Positions 22,968 through 36,000 of a stretch of 64,000 nt of DNA are shown here, one piece after another. Each line of letters begins with the position of its first letter. Position 1 is the first letter of the stretch. This DNA is from Eustoma russellianum (taxonomy: Eukaryota > Streptophyta > Magnoliopsida > Gentianales > Gentianaceae). Below the pieces are notes generated by a model that was not told the origin of the DNA, made no database searches, and saw nothing but the letters and a program-made list of their open reading frames with translations. A program made the position numbers and the translations under genes. The stretch is from the NCBI GenBank assembly GCA_036186865.1, contig AP025067.1, forward strand, positions 27,299,726 through 27,363,725, given 5' to 3'.

Positions 22968-23935
22968 GATCGCTAGACAAGAAAGATCGTGTCTTTGCGT
23001 GGAAGGCTCCCATCGGTTTGCTCATAGTCATTGACCATATGAAATTTAAAATGGCAGAAATAATTTCTAGGTGTCCCATTTTATAAAAGGAAGACTTTTC
23101 ACGTCTTATACGTTTTTTTTAAACATTCCTTCTCTTGTTTTTCTACATAAATATTCCTTGTACAGAGCGAGATTCACTTTGTCTAAAAAGGAAAAAAAAA
23201 AGAATTAGAGAAAAAAAGAAGAATTAGATAAAAGAAAAATTTAAAAAAGTGATTCAAATTAGAATACAAGTAAGTCAAAAGTAGTTATGAGATCAATTAA
23301 TACGGAGTGGTTTATTTTTGTTCTGGAGTGCTTTAACAAATAGAAAAAATGTACCACCACCAAAGTACCAAATAGTCAAAACCACATGCAAATATCGCGG
23401 TCCTTCTTTGTCTCATTATAATATAGTGGACCTTACATATAAATCATATACTCTTTATAATACAATGAACCTTACATATGAATTATACACGTGAAACTCA
23501 CTCCATAATAAAAAGGATTGAGAATGAACTATGACTTCCCTACACTAAAGATCTAGTCTATTTTTGATAACCTTATGCCATATATATCCACATTTGTATG
23601 TGTGTGTAAATATATGAATATATATATATATATATAAACACGTTTATAGTACCGTGTCTCTCTGATAGATAATTGATGTTATCTTATCAGACCTACCATC
23701 AAAAAAACGTGACAAGGAGCGTCAAGGCAACCTTGGGAATAGAGTTCGGATTTATGCTACGAGAAGCGTCAAACAAACAATTAATATCAAGCAGAAAGTA
23801 ACAAAAACAATATATATATATGTATGTATATGTATGTATGTACGTGCGTATATGTATGTTCTTTTTTGCGACGGATTAAGTAACAAATTTCGAAAGAAAA
23901 TTAGAGTGGGCCAAAACTGACCAGTCAGTCTATGA
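22968..23935. other. Intergenic region upstream of the subtilase
   Basis: AT-rich with TA and TATG microsatellites (about 23600-23637 and 23808-23860). No gene or clear element is seen. Confidence 0.6.
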
Positions 23936-23936
23936 G

Positions 23937-23949
23937 TATTTAAATAGGG
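23937..23949 (+). promoter_or_regulatory. Candidate TATA box of the subtilase gene
   Basis: TATTTAAATAGGG about 55-67 bp upstream of the ATG at 24004, followed by a T-run. The spacing implies a very short leader. Confidence 0.45.
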
Positions 23950-24003
23950 CTTAAGTACCCTTTTTTTTTTGCAGTCAAAATAGCAATCTCTTTTAGTTCA
24001 ACA

Positions 24004-27000
24004 ATGGCTAAAATGCACCTTGCCTCGGTTGTTTGTGCTTTCTTTGTTGTTTGCATCTCATGTAGATTAGTAGATAGTGCAGATCCGGAAGAACGGAAGG
24101 CAAGTACTCAATTTTTGGTCTTTTTCTTGTGCCTTTTTGCACGATGAGCGATTATAGAACATATAATGAATTATTGTTTTTGACAAATGAATTTATTTGT
24201 TTATAAGTAAATCAGTGTTCTTGTCTCCATGAATGATATGCATATATAATTCAAACTTTGATTTTGATTGTTAACTATATTCGTGTTTCTAGAGTTCATG
24301 ATTGTGCTTGCAAATTTTCCTTCCTATTCCTTTCTTAGGGAAGATATATAGGCACGTCAAAATATATTTAGAGATTTAGATAGTCTTTACACATTAAGTG
24401 ACTTTGCACTTTTTTGTGTTTGTCTTTGTCTTTTAATACTGATTTATCTTTCATTATTTGTCTGCGTAGTTACATATAGAGTCGGGGTCTCGATGAGAGT
24501 AAATTTTCTATCATTTGATGTCGTTGGAATATACTGTATATGTTGTGTTGTTTTCGTACTTTCTTAGGAAAGCTAAAACATATGTGTTTGGATGTAATAA
24601 ACGCAGGTGCACATAGTGTATACGGGAGCCTTACCTGAAGCAAAACAGACAACAGAAGCACGTTATGAAAAGTTACTTGAACAAGTTGGGTATGAACATA
24701 TTTATACAGATTGCTACTCAACTATAAGTCAAATAGCATTTTATAATTGATCATTTATTATTAGCGATTTCTGGTTTTACGATATTATATCATAAGATAA
24801 GGATTAATAGTTATATAGCTAACCTTTTTGTATCTCGTCAAAATATGTTATATAGCCAACGTTTGTGTCACCATGATAATTGATTTAGCCGTATTAAATT
24901 AAATTTCTAATCCTTAATGGGGTGTGGATATTTGACTTAAATTTGATTGGTATTATAAAGGTTATCGCCGCAAGCTATAGTTAGAAGGTACACAAGGAGT
25001 TTTACTGGATTTGCTGCCCATATCACTGACAAACAGCAGCAGGCCTTGGCTGGTGAGTTCACTCTATGATTCATTTTGTTTTTTGTTTTTTCTTTTTTCT
25101 TTATTCTTGAAAAAAGCGGTGGTATTCTGTATACAAAATTATTTAGAATATGGTCACACATCGTCAACTTTAAAAAAATATGAGTTATATGAGAATGAGG
25201 TAAGACGCATATCCACTCATATCCTTAAGAGAATGGATGATGGTACCTTATTTTCATATAACCCATATATTTGAGACATCATTCTCATAGGCGATGTAAC
25301 TTGGATTTACATGAGATGAGGCCCATATAACCCATATATTCTACTCAAAGTGGATGATGTGAAACTATATTCTCAATACCCGCCATCACATGGCACCGTG
25401 GCTTGACATATGCGCGTGTCTTAGAAGACACAAACCACAAGCCAGACACAAACATCTGGACAAACCAAAAGCCAGACATGAACATCTGAACTTGGTAAGG
25501 AAAGACAATAGATGGTCAATCATGGGCCAAGAAAGGTGTTAGTCCATATCTTAAACATATTCAGATACATTGTTGAAACTTGAGCTTAAATGAGGTGAGC
25601 ATATATCTACTCGAAATCGTAATGCAATGGATGACGTTACATCATTTTCATACAACCATATATTGTTCTCAAAGTGTGCTATATGTGACTATATTCTCAA
25701 TAAAAATAAAGTATAACTATCTCAAGAGAGAAAAAAGAAGAGAAATTCAACGTTCTAAAGAAAAAATGTGCCTGGATGTTGCTAGCTTGCTAGACAAATT
25801 TCGGTTCAACAATTAAATTAATAAAGAGTGATAAAAAAAATGGAAACAAAAATAAACTCGAAGGTCCTTGCCATTTGGATTCACACTACGTTTTTTTTTT
25901 CTTTTTTCTTTTTTACTTCAATCAGATTACCTAGATTTTTGTTAGGTCCCTTAGAACACACTAGAAGGGGGGTTGAATAGTGTGTTCACCAAGTATGGAT
26001 ATTTTATGGATATTTTTCGTTTTGAGGTGCAACCAATACTTGGGTGTGTTCTTTAGAAAGAGTAAAGACTTGCAAGAAAGTAAAGAACACAAGTATGTAT
26101 AGAGGTTCAAGTCAAATGACTCTACTCCTCTACCTTCTTGATGTTTCACAAGAAGGATTTTGAAATGGGGATTGTTATTTCTTTTTGGGGGAAACAACAA
26201 TCTAAGAACAACATCCAGAAAACAAAAAACCTAGTCACTTTGCCTAGACCACAACCAAGAAGTCTAACCCTTTGAAGTTTAGCCTCCAAAGATCTTCTTT
26301 GCCATCAAAAAAATCTTGTAGGGAGAATAGTGCACCACACACTATCAACTAACACTTCAAAGTCTAGAAATCTTAAACAAGAAGCACCCTTGCTCCTTGA
26401 CCAACAATCTACCCAATCTCTCACAATAGAATCTCACCAAGAAGAAGACTCTTCTTCTTCTTACAATAATCACTCTCAACAATAAAGTAAAATGTACAAT
26501 GTTTACAAGTATTTTGAGAGCTTGAGCTTGAGAGAATTTGAGAGCTTGCAAAGTAGAAAGTTGGAGAAGAAAAATGGAGGAAACCCTTCTTTTATCAACC
26601 TTCATGTTTCTTCCCCGTTTGAAACCCTCTACACAAACATTAATGGGTTTTGGCATCATGTGTTGGTCAGTCCTCATCATTGGAGATCTCTCTTTGGCAT
26701 GTAGCAACATTCTTGGAGAGATTTCAAAATGAATTCCAAGAAAGGAAATCTGAAATCTTCAGCAGAGAGGAACCTGTGAAAAAGACACTAAAAGAGGAGG
26801 GTACAAAGAGTCAACTGATGTTAAAAAGTGAAGTTTAAGACCTTTGTAACGTTGGTCACATGAAGCGCCTAATGTGCCAAAAGCACAAGCGTTCGAAGTG
26901 ACATCGAGAGCTTGATGTGAAAATGAACTGTCGTTCGAAGTCACATCAAGCGCCTAATGTGGGCTTCTTAAGGCGTTCGAAGTCACATGAAGCGCCTAAT

Positions 27001-30000
27001 GTAGCCCTTCATGCTTGTTCGAACTAACTCTGACATTTTCTCAGAGAAAGTACTTAAGAGTACGTGTCCATTCAGGGGAAAAGTACTTTTGACTTGATGG
27101 ACAACATAAAGCGCCTAAAAAGGCGTTCGAAGTGTTCGCATTTTTCAACAGGGCACATGAAGCGCCTAATCAGGCGTTCAAAGTGTCCTGATTTTCAAAC
27201 ACTTCACATAAAGCGCCTAATCTAGGAGTTCGAAGTGTTCGCATTTTTCAACAGGCTACATGAAGCGCCTAATCAGGCGTTCAAAGTATCCTGATCTTCA
27301 AACACTTCACATGAAGCACCTAATCTAGGCGTTCGAAGTCAACTGACGTCGAGACACTTCACATAAAGCGCCTAATGTAGGCGTTCGAAGTGTACTGGAC
27401 TCCACCAAGGTACATTAAGCGCCTAATGTAAGCGTTCGAAGTACACTGACTTCCAACAACACACATGAAGCGCCTAATCACTTGTTTGAAGTGCAAATCA
27501 TCAAAACTCAACATATTCTAACATTCTCCCTCTTTTTGATGATTTCACAACATGCATAACTTATCAAAGCTCCCCCTTAACATATGTTCCCCCTCACTAG
27601 ATGCAAGAAAAAAATAACTTGAGAAGAACAAAGTGATGAAACAATTTAATGAATATCAACAACGAAATACCAAGTCATAAATTCTTGCAATAACCAATAA
27701 CTTGAAATTTTCACAACCAACAACAAAGAAAAAGGAAAATTACATAGCACCACCACTTGGTGGTGTAAACCCACTAAAGCCAAAACCTACACTAGCGGCA
27801 AAATCAGTGAATCCACCCATGGATCCTCCAACATCTCCAGAGCCACCAGCATCACCACCACCGCCAGAACTGCCACCAGCACCACCAGCACCACCACCTT
27901 CTCCCCCTAAATCATCAAAATTAGGAGGAAGAGCCCATGGACAGACTTGCATGAATGCATTTCGAAATACAGTCATGCGAGCTTCATTCCGTACATGCCG
28001 AGCTTCATGCTCAGCATAACGAAGATACAGCTGTTGAACAGTCTATTCAAGCACAGAAATGCGTGATAGCAATTCAAAAGAATTACTACCACCAGCAGCA
28101 TCTTGAGGTCCCTCCGCGACCTCGTCATCATCAGAAATGGTGGTGGCCTTCCTTTTTTGCGAGTCAATGGCCTGGGCGATATTGTAGTGATCATAGACGT
28201 CAGATTTGGCTACTGGGGTCAAATCATCATCAGAAATATCAACACCTTTTGATTTTAACAATATTGTGACAATATTGGCAAAAGGTAAAGCTTTTGACCC
28301 TTTTCGGAGAGCTGCAAACATGAATTCTATGAAAATCCAGGCGAGATTCAGCTGGGTCAGATGTTTGAGACGGTAAGATACATAGAAATCCATGTTACTA
28401 GGATTTCTAGTAGCCTTACCATTGATACAGTAGGTGACCACCGCTAGCAAGATGCGATCCACCAAGGGCATGTTCTGAGTCTTTTTGAAGGGGAGATACC
28501 CCAAATCAAATTTTACGTCCTGCTCACGGACGCCGTATTTGTTGCTTCAGTCAAATACGGAGAAATCAGTCAAGCCCTCATTTCGGATTCTCAAGACTTC
28601 ACAGATTTCAGGGATAGTGAAGTTGAGAGGAGTGCCATCAATGATAGTGTTGAGGGAAAAAGGTTGAGACTCAGATTGTGGGGTGACCCACAAGTTGTAG
28701 TAGAACAGCCGGGTGTGCTCGCGGGAATATTTTTGCATGTCAAGTCTGGACCAAAGAGATGTCCAGCCTTGATGTTCCAACAAAGGAACGATTTCAAATG
28801 CACTGCTCGTCTCAGGAACATTGCTGAGGTTGAGCAGTTTCAGAGGGATGATGAGACGGTTGTTTGCTACCCATTCTTGGAATAGCATGCTGGAGTAGTA
28901 GGAAACACGGGCACCTTTGTCAATGGTGCGTGGAGGCTTCTTGATTTCGGGCTCAAACTTCTTCAACCAAGGAAAGTTATCCTTGGTGAGCTCTTCTCGA
29001 ATGGCTGTGATTGCAGGAGGCTTGACAATCCCATGTCCAGACGTTTGTTTTCGCTTTTGGGTGCGTGGACGTTTTGAAAGACCAGCAGAAGCCATTTGAT
29101 AGAAAGGTATAGAAAAAGGAGAGGTCATGAGAATAGATGCAAAGTGATGAAATAAGAATGTGAAGAAGAATGAAGGAAAGCTTGGATTTTAAAGGGTGAG
29201 AAGGGAAGATGAGGGGATGATGGAGTTATGGTGGGAGGGAGGATTAATGGGAGAGTGGAGAAGTGGGAGAGAGTTTTGAGGAAGAAGATGAAAATGTGTA
29301 GTGAATGGGGAAGAGGAGAAGACTGTCGTGGGGAAGTGGGAAGAGAAAGAGGCGGCAGAGAATTGATGGTCCTTGAATGGCGCAAAAACTGAAGAGGCGA
29401 CGGAAAAGACAGTATGAAATTAGGGTTGAAGCGCCTAATGTGACTTCGAACGACTTCAAAAAATGGGATGAAGCGCTTAAAGTCACATTGAACGGCTGTG
29501 GAGACGCAGATTGAGCGCTTTATGATACATCGAACGAGTGAACATATTCAGATAGAGCGCTTAATCGTACATTGAACGCCTATGTGAAGAGACGTAAAGC
29601 GCCTGATGTCACTTCGAACGAGTGACATCCTTAACATCAGGCGCTTGACGTGACATCGAACGCCTGAAGCAAGTGTGATGAAGCGCTTTATATGCACTGA
29701 TCTTGAAATTTTTTTGAAATTTTCGTGCTCAATACTCAAGATGGTTTTATCAACCCATGTTGAGCAACCCCAACCTACTTCTTATAGATACAAAAACATC
29801 ACTAGATAGGGGTTTCGTAAAAATGTCCGCTAATTGGTCTCGTGTAGGAACGAATTCCACACTTACCAAGTTCTTTTATAGACAATCGCGGATGAAATGA
29901 TATCTCACTTCGATGTGCTTGGTCCGACTATGTTGGACGGGATTTTGTGCAATATTAATAGCGGACGTGTTATCACATAAAATTGGCACCTTTGAGAAGT

Positions 30001-33000
30001 GAATGTTATAATCATTTAATGTGTTTGTCATCCATAATAATTGTGCACAACACGAGGCGGCCGACACATATTCGGATTCCGCCGTAGAAAGAGACACACT
30101 GTTTTGTTTCTTGGAAAACCAAGAAACGAGACAATCTCCGAGGAACTGACAAGTTTCGGAGGTGCTCTTCCTATCAACTAGACTCCCCGCATAATCGGAG
30201 TCACAATATCCTCTTAAATCAAAACATGAATTCTTGGGATAAAACAAACCAAATTTCAAAGTACTTCTAAGGTATCTAAGGATGCGTTTAACCGCAATAA
30301 AATGCATCTCCCTAGGATCACTTTGAAATCTAGCACATAAACATACTGCATGTAAAATATCGTGTCTACTAGCCGTCAAATAAAGTAGACTTTGAGTGTT
30401 AGGGCCTACAAAAGAACCATATGAAGTTGGTACCCTTTTTGTTTTGGGTCCTTGAAGGTTAGTCACCTTCATCTCGTCTTTCGGCACCCACACAAGATTC
30501 TTATTATTTTTAGCTCTACATACCCTTTCTACATGGCCTTTCCTATTGCAATAAAAACATGTAGGAGTATGCTTGTGAGTTGGTGTATGCTTGTGCCAAT
30601 GTTTGTGCGTAGGCACATGTCGTGTTTCCTTTTTAGGAACCGTCTTCTTTGGAATAGAAGAAGGTTTTTGTTTCACAACATGAACCAAAGGTTGTGATGC
30701 CTTTGGTTCATTAGCCTTTTGTTTAGGCATGTGCCTTTGCTTCTTCAAGGAGGTTTTGGACTCCTTGACCACTTGTGCTTGCTCCTTCTTCTTTCCCTTC
30801 TTAGATGCATACATGACACTAGGTTTGATTTTAGCCTTCATGCTTGGCCTAGATGCATCCTTAACCTCTACCTTTGTAGCACTTACCCTTGAATCATTTT
30901 TCTTATCCTCAAGGGCTTGAGCACATGATTTCATCAAATCATGTTTCTCTTCAAGTGCAATCACATGCATAGTCAAAAATATATCATGCTCAAGTTGCAA
31001 TGCAATGTGATCTTCTAACGTGTCATTATATTCATTTAAGCATGCTCTAAACTCTTTCTTGACACGTTTATACTTTAAATCTAAGAGGTCATTTTCTTGC
31101 GCTAAATCATCTCGTTCATCAATAATTCTATAGTGAGATGAGATATTGCATACCTCCATGTCATCATCAATGGCCATGAGTGCAAAGAACTCCTTGTCAA
31201 GATCATCTTGAACCACACTCGTGAGTGCAAGATCATCATGATCGCCATTGTCGCTCTCGGACCCGGAAAGAATGCTCTCCCATTGGGCTACTTCCGCTTG
31301 CAAGGCCTTCTTCCTTCGGTAGATTGCCTTCTTGTCTTTGAGTTGCGGCTCTTTCACCCGACAATCCTTCATGAAGTGACCAAGCTTCCCACACTTGTAG
31401 CATTTATTCTCTTGGTCCTTCACCTTGTCCTTGGAGTACTTTTCCTTGATGAATCTTTTGGCTTCATCACCATTCTTTCTCGCAAAACGTCAGAATCTTT
31501 TGACAATAAGTCCGACTTCATCGTCCGAGTCCTTCGACTCGCATACAAGCGCCTTAGTGGAGTGGCGAATAGGGTCGTTCTTTTCTTGTGCATCCAAATG
31601 AATCTCATAAGTAATGAGATTCCCATATAGTTCGTCCAAGGTGATGGTTTCCAAATCCTTGGACTCCTCAATAGCCGTCACCTTTGCGTTCCATTCTCTT
31701 CCTAAACTGTTTAGGAAGCAATGGTTTAGATCCTCTTGTTCTATTTTCTTGCCAACCGCTTTGAGAAGGTTGACAAGCTTGGTGAATCTTTGGATGGACT
31801 CTTCAATCTTTTCACCTTTAGGGACAGTAAAATTGTAGAACTGTTTTATCAACTGTCTCTTTTGGTCTTTCTTACTTGAGATGTTCCTTCGTGAATCATC
31901 TCAAGCTTTGTCCAAGCCTCATGAGCGGATTGGACACCTTGAATCTGTGCTCTCTAGTTTGAGGAAAGAGAGCTGTTTAAAATAGCAAGATCCTTGCTAT
32001 TTATGGTCAACTGAAACTCCTCTTCAGGAGTAGGATCATCAATATCTATGGGAATCATAGAGCCTCTTGAGACCTCAACCCATATTCTGTGTCCACAAGA
32101 ACGTAGATAAGTTTCCATATTTGACTTCCATAGTGGGTAGTTTAGAAGATCAAACATGGGAACTTTGACATGAACATTTGAGATAGAAGGGAGTAGGGTT
32201 TCTTGTCTCCTTCTTCTTGAGGCATCAGCACTAGGAGAACCCACATCATCAAAAACAAAGGGATCCATACTAAAATGATCAAATCTTGTATTTGGACTCA
32301 AATAAACAAGATGTGGCTCTGATACCAATTGTTAGGTCCCTTAGAACACACTAGAAGGAGGGGTTGAATAGTGTGTTCACCAAGTATGGATATTTTATGG
32401 ATATTTTTCGTTTTGAGGTGCAACCAATACTTGGGTGTGTTCTTTAGAAAGAGTAAAGACTTGCAAGAAAGTAAAGAACACAAGTATGTATAGAGGTTCA
32501 ACTCAAATGACTCTACTCCTCTACCTTCTTGATGTTTCACAAGAAGGATTTTGAAATGGGGATTGTTACTTCTTTTTGGGGGAAACAACAATCTAAGAAC
32601 AAAATCTAGAAAACAGAAAAACTAGGCACTTTGCCTAGAACACAACCAAGAAGTCTAACCCTTTGAAGTTTAGCCTCCAAAGATCTTCTTTGCCCTCAAA
32701 AAATCTTGTAGGGAGAATAGTGCACCACACACTATCAACTAACACTTCAAAGTCTAGAAATCTTAAACAAGAAGCACCCTTGCTCCTTGACCAACAATCT
32801 ACCCAATCTCTCACAATAGAATCTCACCAAGAAGAAGACTCTTCTTCTTCTTACAATAATCACTCTCAACAAAAAGTAAAATGTACAATGTTTACAAGTA
32901 TTTTGAGAGCTTGAGCTTGAGAGAATTTGAGAGCTTGCAAAGTAGAAAGTTGGAGAAGAAAAATGGAGTAAACCCTTCTTTTATCAACCTTCATGTTTCT

Positions 33001-36000
33001 TCCCGTTTGAAACCCTCTGCACAAACATTAATGGGTTTTGGCATCATGTGTTGGTGAGTCCTCATCATTGGAGATCTCCCTTTGGCATGTAGCAACATTC
33101 TTGGAGAGATTTCAAAAATGAATTCCAAGAAAGGAAATCTGAAATCTTCAGCAGAGAGGAACCTGTGAAAAAGACACTAAAAGAGGAGGGTACAAAGAGT
33201 CAACTGATGTTAAAAAGTGAAGTTTAAGACCTTTGTAACGTTGGTCACATGAAGCGCCTAATGTGCCAAAAGCACAAGCGTTCGAAGTGACATCGAGCGC
33301 TTGATGTGAAAATGAACTGTCGTTCGAAGTCACATCAAGCGCCTAATGTGGGCTTCTTAAGGCGTTCGAAGTCACATGAAGCGCCTAATGTAGCCCTTCA
33401 TGTTTGTTCGAACTAACTCTGACATTTTCTCAGAGAAAGTACTTAAGAGTACGTGCCCATTCAGGGGAAAAGTACTTTTGACTTGATGGACAACATAAAG
33501 CGCCTAAAAAGGCGTTCGAAGTGTTCGCATTTTTCAACAGGGCACATGAAGCGCCTAATCAGGCGTTCAAAGTGTCCTGATTTTCAAACACTTCACATAA
33601 AGCGTCTAATCTAGGCGTTCGAAGTGTTCGCATTTTTCAACAGGCTACATGAAGCGCCTAATCAGGCGTTCAAAGTATCCTGATCTTCAAACACTTCACA
33701 TGAAACACCTAATCTAGGCTTTCGAAGTCAACTGACGTCGAGACACTTCACATAAAGCGCCTAATGTAGGCGTTCGAAGTGTACTGGACTCCACCAAGGT
33801 ACATTAAGCGCCTAATGTAAGCGTTCGAAGTACACTGACTTCCAACAACACACATGAAGTGCCTAATCACTTGTTCGAAGTGAAAATCATCAAAACTCAA
33901 CATATTCTAACATTCTCCCTCTTTTTGATGATTTCACAACATGCATAACTTATCAAAGCTCCCCCTTAACATATGTTCCCCCTCACTAGATGCAAGAAAA
34001 AAATAACTTGAGAAGAACAAAGTGATGAAACAATTTAATGAATATCAACAACGAAATACCAAGTCATAAATTCTTGCAATAACCAATAACTTGAAATTTT
34101 CACAACCAACAACAAAGAAAAAGGAAAATTACATAGCACCACCACTTGGTGGTGTAAACCCACTAAAGCCAAAACCTACACTAGCGGCAAAATCAGTGAA
34201 TCCACCCATGGATCCTCTAACATCTCCAGAGCCACCAGCATCACCACCACCGCCAGAACTGCCACCAGCACCACCAGCACCTGTAAACTTCTTTTTTAAG
34301 GTATTTTTAGAAACTAAGTAATCTGCGTCATTTTATTGCAGATCATGAGGAAGTTATATCGGTGTTTCCAAGTCAAACTGTACGACTGCTCACTACTGAG
34401 TCATGGGATTTTATGGGTTTTCCTGTTAATGTCTCTCGAGATCGTGCAGCTGAGAGTGACATAATCATAGGGCTTCTCGATACTGGGGTTTGGCCTGAAT
34501 CAGACAGTTTCAATGATCGTGGGTTGAGCCCTCCTCCCAAGAAATGGAAAGGAGTTTGTAAAGGAGGGGAACATTTCACTTGCAACAAGTAAATATACTG
34601 ACTATTTTTCCTTTCGTTATTTGACTATGTTCAGATTTGTTAAGCAACAGACTTAGGTTCATTGGGCTTAGAGAAAAGCAGAAAAAATAAGGTCAACATA
34701 TATGGAAGGTGATAAAAGTATTCATTCCTTGTTTGGTCATATACAACAACAACGTTACTCCATTGATTTAGAGGCTCTCGTCTATGACGGGATATGAGAG
34801 TTCGGATATACGTAACCATATCCATGTAGTGGAACTACACCGAGGTTGTTTACCGATGACCCATAATGAAAATTGCGTCAAACTGTTTCGATCAAATGCT
34901 AATTCACAATATAAGAAACATATTCAATTTAGCGAGTCATTTTGCTTTATTATATCATATTTCAAAATCAAAGAAGAATGTCTCCTCGATTCTATTGAAA
35001 ATAGAAACATCCATGTTTGGTCATATGAGCCTGCACTTCTATCGTACTTTGTCTCCATCCTTATTTGCTGGCTTACGACCAACTAATGTGACATTGAGTA
35101 GTGAAAAAAAAAATGTTTTCTTGCCATAGCTCAATTGTTACTCAGGTTGGATTTGTTTTAAAATGTTTAGAGTTCGATTTCAGAATGTTTTACTGCTGCT
35201 AGACCGAAAGCCTAGTTTGCAGCTAGTTTGAGGTGGGACAATTTGTGTGAATCCTTGAGTAAAGTCATCACCAACTCATAAGTCCATTGAGTTTCTGTTC
35301 TACATCGTTCACAATTTTCTTGGGACAGGTGGGCTCTCATGGTGAGATATAGCCATAGGTTAATAACGTATCTCCGAAGAAACATTAATAATTGTCTGAT
35401 GAAGTTAATACAACAACAAGTACATTACCCTATTGTCTTAAAAGCTCTCATCTATGACGGGGTACGGGGGGTCGGATGTACGCAACCATACCCATGTATT
35501 AGAAACGTATAGAGGTTGTTTTCCGATGACCCAGAACTGATGAAGTTAATACAATAATGTAAATCTTATTTGTCTTTACTAATGACCGACCAATTACATA
35601 AATACTGATTGTTGTTAATTACCGTTTGGATGCAGCAAAATTATTGGAGCTCGTTTCTACACAACTGACGGGTCCCCAAGGGACATAGTGGGGCATGGTA
35701 CCCACACAGCCTCAACAGCAGCCGGGATTGAAGTACAAAACTCGAGTTTTTATGGAATTGCAGAAGGGATTGCTAGAGGAGGGGTGCCCTCTGCTAGAAT
35801 TGCTGTATACAAAATATGCGGTTCATCTGGTTGCAGTGATCATGATATATTGGCTGCTTTTGATGATGCCATAGCTGATGGAGTTGACATCCTTTCTCTT
35901 TCACTTGGTTCAGTATTTGCACGTCCGTTAGCAACAGATGCTATAGCAATAGGGTCTCTTCATGCCATGGCGAAAGGTATACTCACTGTGAATGCAGCAG

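Larger units (their letters stand above)
25940..34281 (-). mobile_element. SIRE-like Ty1-copia deletion derivative inside subtilase intron 3
   Basis: Direct repeats 25940-27892 and 32330-34281 start TGTTAGGTCCCTTAG on the plus strand. The element is minus-oriented: PBS at 32315-32327 beside the right LTR, Gag, Gag-RNase H fusion, an extra ORF, PPT GGGGGAGAAGG, left LTR. Protease, integrase and most RT are missing. Flanking bases (ATTTT left, TGTAA right) do not match, and the right LTR lacks its terminal base, so the right end is slightly eroded. RNase H sequence (VSWFSKKQNSVSLSTAESEY) and an ORF after pol fit the SIRE lineage. Confidence 0.9.

Noticed and set aside
24100..24110. GT donor at 24106 for subtilase intron 1
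   Set aside because: It gives a frame that loses VHIVYTG; the GC donor at 24100 restores it exactly.
24975..25052. Exon 3 start at 24975 after the AG in CGCAAG
   Set aside because: Exon 2 ends at GTTGG before GTATGA, and only a start at 24961 keeps phase and gives VGLSPQAIVRRY.
26865..27505. Repeated GCGCCTAAT units considered as CRISPR or satellite
   Set aside because: Spacing and spacers are irregular and partly repeated; the array is part of both LTRs of one element.
27702..28019. Proline-rich plus-strand frame resembling an extensin-like protein
   Set aside because: Shadow of the Gly-rich C-terminus of the extra ORF on the minus strand (GGN codons read as CCN).
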